Below are positions 1-5,252 of a stretch of 7,079 bases of DNA, piece by piece. The position numbers and the translations under genes are program-made. Where the stretch lies: contig CAZOVK010000098.1 in assembly GCA_964583165.1 (NCBI GenBank), positions 1 through 7,079 of the forward strand, in the 5' to 3' direction. The notes beneath the pieces are model-generated. The model worked only from the letters and a program-made list of their open reading frames with translations. It was not told where the DNA came from and did not search any database. The first letter of the stretch is position 1, and each line of letters starts with the position of its first letter. This DNA comes from CAZOVK01 sp964583165 (lineage in GTDB: Bacteria; Bacillota; Clostridia; Lachnospirales; WRAX01).

Positions 1-723
1 AACTCAAAATGCCCCGTTTTTATAGCGTCCCTCGGCATTGTTGTTTACCTCACCTATACTGCTTTGTTGTGGAAATTTGACGTTTGGCTTCCTGAATCTT
101 TACGAACGATTGGCGCACCTGTGCTTTTCTCGGTGGCATTCTCAACTATCGGATTTGTCGTGTTGGTATCCTTTCTGTTCGAACGCCACCGAGAGAAAAC
201 ACTGGCCGCTGCACTGTTCGCCTTATTGCATAGCGAGCATATCGACGTGAGCACCCATATGATCTCCACTGATGAAACGCTCCCACTCCCACCAGTCGAA
301 ACAGAAACGCAGGACACGTTGGAGCAGCCAAGCGTGATGGATGAATTGTTTACGCCGGAGGAAAAAGAAATCGCCATGTTGCTAATAGAGGGAGAAACAC
401 AACGCGATATTTCGCGCAAGCTTCACTTAAACGCCGCCGAAGTTACCTTACAAATAAACGCCATCCGAGATAAGGTGAATAGTACGAATGGCCTTGATTC
501 GATTATTGCCGCTATCGTAAAAGAGTATAGGCTGACGCGAAGGGAAACAGATATGCTGCGCCGCCTGCGCCAGAGCATGACTAACGCCGAGATTGCTGCC
601 GAATTGTTTCTGTCGGAGGAAACCGTTAGAATCCATGTACGGAACCTGTTGAAAAAGTTGCCCGTGGAAAGTCGTCAGGATGTTGCCGCATGGGTTGAGG
701 CATTCGGGGAAAATAAAGAATAA
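1..723 (+). CDS. Membrane-anchored transcriptional regulator with tandem LuxR-type HTH units (5' partial)
   Basis: Frame 1 is open from the first base to the TAA at 721, giving 240 residues. A TTG at 64 could be called as a start, but the frame continues upstream through hydrophobic codons, so the gene almost certainly begins outside the window. Residues about 5-22 form a hydrophobic helix (VFIASLGIVVYLTYTALLW), and a second helix lies at about 40-60 (PVLFSVAFSTIGFVVLVSFLF), followed by a positively charged RHREK. The protein is therefore anchored in the membrane with its C-terminus probably in the cytoplasm. After an acidic, proline-containing linker come two GerE/LuxR-like units. Unit 1 spans about 118-160 (TPEEKEIAMLL, TQRDISRKLHLNAAEV) and is divergent. 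Unit 2 spans about 179-236 (LTRRETDMLRRL, TNAEIAAELFLSEETVRIHV) and is canonical. Known LuxR-type domains bind DNA as dimers. The target and the signal sensed here are unknown. An intrinsic terminator follows at 746. The regulator class call is firm; the full architecture cannot be judged. Confidence 0.8.
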   Translation, partial: NSKCPVFIASLGIVVYLTYTALLWKFDVWLPESLRTIGAPVLFSVAFSTIGFVVLVSFLFERHREKTLAAALFALLHSEHIDVSTHMISTDETLPLPPVETETQDTLEQPSVMDELFTPEEKEIAMLLIEGETQRDISRKLHLNAAEVTLQINAIRDKVNSTNGLDSIIAAIVKEYRLTRRETDMLRRLRQSMTNAEIAAELFLSEETVRIHVRNLLKKLPVESRQDVAAWVEAFGENKE

Positions 724-745
724 AGTGCAGAACTTAAATCACACC

Positions 746-771
746 GCGTCGGGACAACTCGGCGCTTTTTT
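746..771 (+). terminator. Intrinsic terminator of the LuxR-type regulator gene
   Basis: GCGTCGGG (746-753), a four-base ACAA loop, then CTCGGCGC (758-765) form an 8-bp stem with two G·U wobbles in RNA. Six T residues follow immediately (766-771). It lies 22 bases after the regulator stop codon and points in the same direction. Confidence 0.85.
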
Positions 772-799
772 GCGTTATTGGGCCCCAAAAAGGGGAGGT

Positions 800-867
800 G
801 GGTAGTTTTGTGACAAAATTAACCGGCATTAGGAGGGGGGGTACGGGTAGTTTTGTGACAAAGTTAA
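800..867 (+). repeat. Pair of 23-bp direct repeats with a palindromic TTTGTGACAAA core
   Basis: Copy 1 is at 800-822 and copy 2 at 845-867. They share GGGTAGTTTTGTGACAAA, then ATTAA or GTTAA, and differ at one base of 23. Start-to-start distance is 45 bp. Each contains an odd-centred palindrome: TTTTGTGACAAAA at 806-818 in copy 1 and TTTGTGACAAA at 852-862 in copy 2. Copy 2 ends about 23 bases before the extended -10 element at 890-898, so the pair could be operators for that promoter. The alternative is the decayed end of a mobile element whose termini carry repeated transposase-binding sites. Neither reading can be settled from sequence alone. Confidence 0.7.
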
Positions 868-889
868 ACCTGCCTTTTTTCTTTTTGAG

Positions 890-898
890 TGGTACAAT
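890..898 (+). promoter_or_regulatory. Candidate extended -10 promoter
   Basis: TGG followed by TACAAT (893-898) matches the extended -10 consensus TGnTATAAT at all but one position. No good -35 hexamer lies 16-18 bases upstream (CTGCCT at 870-875 is poor), which is typical for extended -10 promoters or for activator-dependent ones. A start near 905 would give a leader of about 23 bases to the ATG at 928. Confidence 0.45.
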
Positions 899-927
899 TT
901 CTTAGGTCGAGTGGTGAGGTGTGGTGA

Positions 928-1171
928 ATGGACTTGTTAGGTAAGAGAATTTATCTCCAACCTATGGGCACGGTTCTCAATACAATTACGATATCGTGGA
1001 ATTGCAAAAGGGCAAGCTGACTTACTCCGATACTTCGCACGGGAAGATAAACTTACTTTTCAAAATGTATGCTTTCAAATGGGAGTTGGGTTTTACCGTA
1101 ACGTGCTGCTGGACTCCATGCTCATTGCCGGAGCTCATATCGAGATTATTGAAGAGGAGGATGATGGATAA
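928..1171 (+). pseudogene. Frameshifted remnant of a small protein gene of unknown family
   Basis: GAGGTG at 916-921 sits 6 bases before ATG 928, a plausible original start. Three frames each carry a protein-like piece. The ATG frame reads MDLLGKRIYLQPMG and then runs to a TGA at 1018. A second frame reads from about 972 (QYNYDIVELQKGKLTYSD, then SHGKINLLFKMYAFKWEL to about 1090). A third ends FYRNVLLDSMLIAGAHIEII followed by an acidic tail and TAA at 1169. Read in sequence, these give a plausible protein of about 80 residues or more with two frame changes, near 965-980 and near 1085-1095, possibly with a small internal deletion. I do not recognise the family with certainty. The GTG-started frame 996-1253 joins the middle piece to an unlikely Cys/Arg-rich tail, so I do not treat it as an intact gene. 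The third frame is also open from 941, so the exact junctions are uncertain. Confidence 0.5.
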
Positions 1172-1225
1172 ACTTTTTGCATATGTTGACCGACCGAAAT
1201 CAAACTGTGAAAGGAGGAACATCAA

Positions 1226-1399
1226 ATGGATAAACGTGCGAAGAAAACAATAATTGCAATCGTTCTAATGATAGTAGGAATAGCTATATTTATTATTTTT
1301 GATGGGTTGGATTTGCCTTCGTGGGTAAAATTTATTGGAGTACCTTTTGTGTCATGGGGTTTAACTTCTCTTATTCTTACATACAAAAAGCAAAAATGA
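1226..1399 (+). CDS. Small two-helix membrane protein (57 aa), function unknown
   Basis: ATG at 1226 is preceded by AAGGAGG at 1211-1217 with 8-base spacing, close to the ideal Gram-positive ribosome binding site, and the frame runs to TGA at 1397. The 57-residue product begins MDKRAKK, then has a hydrophobic helix at about 8-25 (TIIAIVLMIVGIAIFIIF), a short loop DGLDLPSW, a second helix at about 34-52 (VKFIGVPFVSWGLTSLILTY), and a basic tail KKQK. The positive residues at both ends suggest a hairpin with both termini in the cytoplasm. I do not recognise the family. It lies between decayed genes, so it may be the last intact member of an eroding cluster, or a short membrane peptide of toxin, immunity or unknown type. 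No partner gene is visible to support any of these. Confidence 0.6.
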   Translation: MDKRAKKTIIAIVLMIVGIAIFIIFDGLDLPSWVKFIGVPFVSWGLTSLILTYKKQK

Positions 1400-1601
1400 T
1401 GTCTTAAGCCTCGACAAGGTTGCTCCCAGTACGGTGATAATCAACAATGGGCACAATGATACCCCCGCCCAGCAACAGTTCACACAATGGGGGCGGCTCG
1501 GAGAGAACCTCGGAGGGGTGAAATTCCCGTGGAGCGGTTTAGCAGCAATAGTTATGACGTTTTAACTACTGTCGGTTTGTGCTTTGGTCTACATAAAGGA
1601 G
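1365..1601 (+). pseudogene. Degenerate open stretch with a C-terminal membrane helix broken by a stop
   Basis: The frame that leads straight into the mazF remnant is open from 1365 to a TAA at 1563 (about 66 codons) and then again to 1643. The reading is protein-like: VAPSTVIINNGHNDTPAQ, then QFTQWGRLGENLGGVKFPW, then SGLAAIVMTF, stop, LLSVCALVYIKE. The stop falls in the middle of what would be one continuous membrane helix, flanked by charged residues. There is no convincing start codon or ribosome binding site; GTG at 1434 is possible but unsupported. I read it as the decayed C-terminal part of a small membrane-anchored protein just upstream of mazF. The family is not recognised. It could also be chance, since 66 codons is short. 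Confidence 0.35.
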
Positions 1602-1822
1602 ATGAATTACTCTAAGGATAGACAAATCAAACGCGGCGATATGTAATACGCCGACCTGACACAATGTGTCGGTTCAGAACAGCGCAGTAACCGCCCTACG
1701 TTAATCATACAGAACGACATTTGTAACAAACACAGCAGTATGGTCATTGTTGCCGCCATCACTAGCAAGACTGAACGTAAGCATAACTTGCCAACCCATT
1801 ATCGTCAATTTTCTTGTCGATG
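1602..1822 (+). pseudogene. mazF/PemK-family endoribonuclease toxin remnant (nonsense codon, C-terminus lost)
   Basis: MazF-family toxins cleave single-stranded mRNA at short specific sequences and are normally paired with an antitoxin. This frame reads IKRGDM, TAA (1644-1646), then YADLTQCVGSEQRSNRPTL, IIQNDICNKHSSMVIVAAIT, SKTERKHNLPTH, and a TGA at about 1820. That matches the Gram-positive MazF pattern RGDxYYADL...VGSEQ...RPxLIIQND...NKHS...VIVAAITSK...LPTH almost word for word. The family's active-site Arg (in the RP motif) and Thr (in AAIT) are still encoded. The gene cannot make an intact toxin: a stop replaces one residue of the N-terminal YY pair, and after LPTH the frame leaves the family pattern, losing about 45 residues including the usual LLEQIRT segment. 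AAAGGAG at 1595-1601 abuts ATG 1602; the ancestral start may instead have been near 1611. No antitoxin gene is recognisable upstream. From 1823 to 1901 I see no gene. Confidence 0.8.
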
Positions 1823-1901
1823 ATATTTCAGTTATTTAGCAACACGCCACGTCTAATCGTACATATAACTCCGATGCCATATTATCTTATTTGAACAAAT
1901 G

Positions 1902-1936
1902 AAAAGCCCCCTACGTTGTTTTCAACATAGGGGGCT
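1902..1936 (-). terminator. Intrinsic terminator of the minus-strand transporter operon
   Basis: On the minus strand AGCCCCCTATGTTG (1936-1923), an AAAA loop, and CAACGTAGGGGGCT (1918-1905) form a 14-bp stem with one G·U pair, running into TTTT (1905-1902). It lies 64 bases beyond the phosphoesterase stop codon. On the plus strand the hairpin is followed by AATG, not by T residues, so it is mainly a minus-strand terminator. Confidence 0.88.
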
Positions 1937-1999
1937 AATGTTACATACTTATAACTTGAGTTATTTACTACACTACATTTTCTTCAATATATCCGCTAC

Positions 2000-2488
2000 T
2001 TACTCATTCATACACATTATAACAGGTCGATATTCTGTTCTCTCAACGCATACACATCTGGTTTGTTTGCTTTCGGTTAAATACGCAGGGTTATTGTGAA
2101 CATGCCCGAATATATTGGCATAGGGCATGTTAGAGTTTATATAGAGCGGCTTGTGGGATAATAAGTACCAGCAGTCAACAAGTATCGGGTACGCAGATAC
2201 CTCATCAAAACCTATTTCAAGCCATTCTTTTGGCGTGAGGTGTTCGTCATGGTTCCCCATGACAAGGACTTTATAGCCGTTAAGTTGGCGTATGATTTCG
2301 GCTGTTTTTATGGTGTCATAGGCCGACACATCGCCCAAGTGATAGACTATATCGTCATTTGACACAGTATCATTCCAGTTCTGAATCAAGCAAGCGTCCA
2401 TTTCTTCAATTGAGGAAAACGGACGGATTTCGTAGCGGATAATCTGCTCATGCCCAAAATGTGTATCTGATATAACGTACTTGTTCAT
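2000..2488 (-). CDS. Calcineurin-like metallophosphoesterase (COG4186-type), 162 aa
   Basis: The product is a compact soluble phosphoesterase that would hydrolyse phosphate esters using two metal ions. All the usual motifs are present in order: D8-T-H10 with a following GH at 12-13, GD at 52-53, GNHDE at 78-82 (N79 metal ligand, H80 catalytic), SHKP with H112, and GHVH with H129 and H131. The spacing, the N-terminal SDTHFGHEQIIRYEIRPFSS and the C-terminal CVERTEYRPV resemble the short predicted phosphohydrolases of COG4186, and the length suits that group. There is no signal peptide, so it should be cytoplasmic. The ATG at 2488 is supported by AAGGAGG five bases upstream. It starts 22 bases after the upstream ATPase gene stops, is on the same strand, and is followed by the operon terminator, so it is probably co-transcribed with the transporter. 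The substrate is unknown; it may be unrelated to transport and simply placed at the operon end. Confidence 0.88.
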   Translation of the reverse strand: MNKYVISDTHFGHEQIIRYEIRPFSSIEEMDACLIQNWNDTVSNDDIVYHLGDVSAYDTIKTAEIIRQLNGYKVLVMGNHDEHLTPKEWLEIGFDEVSAYPILVDCWYLLSHKPLYINSNMPYANIFGHVHNNPAYLTESKQTRCVCVERTEYRPVIMCMNE

Positions 2489-2510
2489 ATATCCTCCTTA
2501 ATGGTACTTT

Positions 2511-3449
2511 CTAATGCAAGTGACAGGCTACAAGCCTACCGTCTTGGGCGGGCTTTAAGTCTGGCTTTTGTTTCGTGCATAGTTCAAAGCATTTAACGCA
2601 ACGCGTATGAAACGGGCAACCTTGCGGTGGATTTGCGGGGCTTGGTATATCACCGCTTAGGATAATTCGCTTGCCTTCTGTATCATCCAGTTTCATAACG
2701 GCTGAAAAGAGCGCCTGTGTGTATGGATGAAGTGGGCTTTGGCTTATCTCGTCAGCCGTACCGAGTTCAACGAGATTTCCCAGATACATCACGCCGATTC
2801 TGTCTGACAGATAAGAAATAACGCCCAAATCGTGGGAAATGAACAGATATGTCAGACCAAATTCCTTTTGTAAGTCCTTCATCAGATTCAATATCTGTGC
2901 TTGAACAGACACATCAAGCGCAGAAACGGGTTCGTCAGCCACAACAAACTTGGGTTTACAGATTAGCGCAATGGCTATGGCTACCCGTTGACGCTGACCG
3001 CCCGAAAGTTGGCGCGGGTATTTGTTTTTATAGCTTATATCAAGCCCAACAGATACCAGTATCTTATCTACAGCCTCTTCTTGTTCTTCTTTGGTGCCTA
3101 TGCCGTGTATGACCAAAGGTTCACGGATGAGCCAACCTATTGTCTTTGTTGGGTTGATTGAAGAGTATGGGTCTTGAAAGACTATTTGAACCTGACGGCG
3201 AAAGGCTTTTAGTTGTTTCCCTTTTATAGATGTTATGTCGCTGTCGTCAAACTCTACGCTGCCGCTTGTTGGTTCCAGTAGCTTTACTATTATATTGCCT
3301 AGCGTTGACTTTCCACAGCCCGATTCACCGACTATACCCAGTGTTTCGCCTTCGTTAATCACAAGATTGATATTTTGGAGGGCTTTAACGCGCCTTCCTG
3401 AATCCACAAATTCCTTTGATAGATTATTGATTGATAGCAACGCGCCCAT
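2511..3449 (-). CDS. dppF: Peptide-type ABC importer ATPase, DppF/OppF family
   Basis: One of two ATPases that power a Dpp/Opp-type importer at the inner face of the membrane. The 312 residues carry Walker A GESGCGKST (41-49), Q-loop Q92 in FQDPYSS, signature LSGGQRQ (148-154), Walker B VVADEP (169-174), D-loop SALD (176-179) and H-loop H206. The family C-terminal region follows: HPYT (241-244), then SGDIPSPANPPQGCPF. Cysteines C278, C284, C291 and C309 fit the CX5CX6C...C arrangement found at the end of Opp/Dpp ATPases, and C287 is extra. The SPANPP segment is typical of the F subunit and distinguishes it from the D subunit. The start overlaps the upstream ATPase gene by 26 bp, with a GAGGGAGG-like ribosome binding site inside that gene, pointing to translational coupling. 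Exact substrate (di- or oligopeptide, nickel) is not determined. Confidence 0.9.
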   Translation of the reverse strand: MGALLSINNLSKEFVDSGRRVKALQNINLVINEGETLGIVGESGCGKSTLGNIIVKLLEPTSGSVEFDDSDITSIKGKQLKAFRRQVQIVFQDPYSSINPTKTIGWLIREPLVIHGIGTKEEQEEAVDKILVSVGLDISYKNKYPRQLSGGQRQRVAIAIALICKPKFVVADEPVSALDVSVQAQILNLMKDLQKEFGLTYLFISHDLGVISYLSDRIGVMYLGNLVELGTADEISQSPLHPYTQALFSAVMKLDDTEGKRIILSGDIPSPANPPQGCPFHTRCVKCFELCTKQKPDLKPAQDGRLVACHLH

Positions 3450-4428
3450 AATCGCCCTCCCTCATGTAATTTAGGCAACGTACTGCGTGACCATTTTGGT
3501 TTATTAAGGGTATGTCACCCTGTTTACACTCATCACATCTTGATTCACAGCGGCTATAGAACAGACAGCCCCTTTCTGGGCGCGATTCGAGTGGCTCAAC
3601 TGTGCCCTCGATAGTCATCAGCCTTTCACCGCGTTTACTGATATTAGGTATGGACTTTATGAGCCCCTTTGTGTATGGATGAAGCGGGTCTGTTAGTATC
3701 TCACTGACTTCGCCGCTCTCAACAACCACGCCCGCATACATTACATAAACACGGCTACACATGTTCTTAATAACGCCTAAATCATGTGAAATCAGTAGCA
3801 CAGCCGTGCCCAGCGTCTGGTTCATATGCTTAATTAACTCCATTATTTGCGCTTGAATTGTGACATCCAGCGCGGTTGTGGGTTCGTCCGCCACTATGAG
3901 TTTTGGGTTGTTAATGAGCGCCATAGCTATAACAATTCTTTGGCGCATACCACCCGATAGCTGATGAGGGTAGCAGTTATAAATCTTTTCTACATCAGCA
4001 AGACCAACAGAACGCAACATAGCAAGCGTCCTGTCCTTAGCTTCGGCTTTGCTCAAATTCGTATGGCGCAAGAGAGATTCAGCAATCTGTTTGCCTACCT
4101 TTATAAGTGGGTTCAGTGCCGTCATGGGTTCTTGAAAAATCACGGCTATGTCCTTCCCGCGTATAGATTCAAGCTCTTTTTCACTACAGGTTGTGAGTGT
4201 CTTTTCGCCTAACTTCACAGTTCCGTCAGTGATTTTAGCCCCCTCGGGCAGAAGCCCAATTACAGACATAGCCGTAAGCGTCTTGCCACAACCCGATTCA
4301 CCAACTATAGCGACCATTTCGCCCTCATTTACATGGATAGACACACCGTTCACGGCGTGGAGTGCCTTTTTATCTTGAAAGAAATCCAATGTGAGATTTT
4401 CTATATTAAGTACAGTATTCGTTTCCAT
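3424..4428 (-). CDS. dppD: Peptide-type ABC importer ATPase, DppD/OppD family
   Basis: Partner ATPase of the downstream dppF-like gene; the pair forms the nucleotide-binding dimer. The 334 residues contain Walker A GESGCGKT (43-50), Q-loop Q99 in IFQEPMTALNP, signature LSGGMRQR (157-164), Walker B LIVADEP (177-183), D-loop TALD (185-188) and H-loop H215. The FQEPMT and LSGGM variants mark the D subunit and differ from the FQDPYSS and LSGGQ of F. The C-terminal region has HPYTKGL (250-256), IEGTVEPL (273-280) and cysteines C288, C294, C301 and C318 in the CX5CX6C...C pattern, plus C298. The ATG at 4428 has AGGGGGAAG upstream, and the gene begins 10 bases after the preceding permease stop. Its last codons overlap the next gene. 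Intact and full length for the family. Confidence 0.9.
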   Translation of the reverse strand: METNTVLNIENLTLDFFQDKKALHAVNGVSIHVNEGEMVAIVGESGCGKTLTAMSVIGLLPEGAKITDGTVKLGEKTLTTCSEKELESIRGKDIAVIFQEPMTALNPLIKVGKQIAESLLRHTNLSKAEAKDRTLAMLRSVGLADVEKIYNCYPHQLSGGMRQRIVIAMALINNPKLIVADEPTTALDVTIQAQIMELIKHMNQTLGTAVLLISHDLGVIKNMCSRVYVMYAGVVVESGEVSEILTDPLHPYTKGLIKSIPNISKRGERLMTIEGTVEPLESRPERGCLFYSRCESRCDECKQGDIPLINQNGHAVRCLNYMREGDYGRVAINQ

Positions 4429-4438
4429 AATCTTCCCC

Positions 4439-5245
4439 CTAACGCTCGTTTACTTCGCGTATGCCGTCGCCGATAAGATTAAACCCGATAATAAGACAAC
4501 ACAACAGCACAGCCGGTATCATAACATACCAAGGTGCTTGAAGAAAGAAGTTTTGGGCTTCGCTTAACATCTTTCCGAAGCTGGGGTTTGGCGGTTGAAT
4601 GCCAAGACCTAAGTAACTAAGCCCTGCCTCTGCCATTACCGCGCTTGCGAAACTCAATGTCATTGTGACAATGAGTTCCTGAAACAGATTGGGCAGTATA
4701 TGAATGAAAATAATCCGTAAATCGCTCGCGCCCCGTACCTTAGCCGCGCGTACAAAATCAAACTCACGATATTTGACAAAGCCGCTCCGTGACATACGCG
4801 CAAAACGCGGGACAGCCATAATACTTAACGCTAGTATCGTGTTTCCTATGCCGTTACCAAAGACAGCAATAAGCATAAGCGCAAGCAACACACCCGGAAA
4901 AGCCATTTGTGTATCTATGATTTTCATTATCACTTCATCAACCTTGCCGCCATAATAACCCGCCGCCGCGCCGATACAAGTACCGACAGTAACGCCGAAG
5001 AGAACAACCACAAAGCCCACAAGCATAGAAATTTGTGTGCCTTTCATGATGCGACTTAAAATATCGCGCCCAAACTGGTCAGTACCCAGCAAATGCCCCG
5101 GCAAGCCGAATTTGAGTTTGTTCGCTACGTCCATAGCCGTTGGCTCATATGGCAAATAGAACAGGCTCACTAACATCATCAGCCCCAACGCAGATATGAG
5201 AATCAAGCCGATTATAAAACTTTTATTTTTCAGATAGCGTTTCAT
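4439..5245 (-). CDS. dppC: Peptide-type ABC importer permease, DppC/OppC family
   Basis: Second channel-forming subunit of the importer, in the cytoplasmic membrane. The 268-residue protein has an N-terminal helix (about 10-30), a periplasm-side or extracellular loop ending in the family motif HLLGTDQFGRDILSR (51-65), then about five further helices. The cytoplasmic EAA coupling loop is at about 159-186 (FVRAAKVRGASDLRIIFIH), which in this family docks onto an ATPase subunit. Further family marks are AEAGLSYLGLGIQPPNPSFG (205-224) and GFNLIGDGIRE (254-264) at the end. It is somewhat short for DppC but has no obvious missing block. The start is 7 bases after the upstream permease stop, with AGGTG overlapping that stop codon as ribosome binding site. 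NikC-type permeases look similar, so the symbol reflects the family and not a proven substrate. Confidence 0.9.
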   Translation of the reverse strand: MKRYLKNKSFIIGLILISALGLMMLVSLFYLPYEPTAMDVANKLKFGLPGHLLGTDQFGRDILSRIMKGTQISMLVGFVVVLFGVTVGTCIGAAAGYYGGKVDEVIMKIIDTQMAFPGVLLALMLIAVFGNGIGNTILALSIMAVPRFARMSRSGFVKYREFDFVRAAKVRGASDLRIIFIHILPNLFQELIVTMTLSFASAVMAEAGLSYLGLGIQPPNPSFGKMLSEAQNFFLQAPWYVMIPAVLLCCLIIGFNLIGDGIREVNER

Positions 5246-5252
5246 CTTTCAC

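Noticed and set aside
64..723. TTG at 64 as the true start of the LuxR-type gene
   Set aside because: The frame is open to base 1 and the upstream codons encode most of a membrane helix, so the start lies off the window.
783..795. CCCC-AAAAA-GGGG hairpin after the terminator
   Set aside because: Four base pairs only and no following T run; too weak to call.
800..867. Start of a CRISPR array
   Set aside because: Only two repeat copies with a 22-base gap, and no further copies or cas genes in the window.
996..1253. GTG-started 85-residue open frame as an intact gene
   Set aside because: Only its first third looks protein-like. The rest is a Cys/Arg-rich chance reading, it overlaps the well-supported start at 1226, and no RBS precedes the GTG.
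1463..1497. CCGCCC...GGGCGG inverted repeat
   Set aside because: Only a 6-bp stem with a loop of about 20 bases and no T run; expected by chance in a GC-rich patch.
1899..2099. Plus-strand 66-residue open frame
   Set aside because: It begins in the terminator hairpin, has no RBS and runs antisense to the phosphoesterase gene; a shadow frame.
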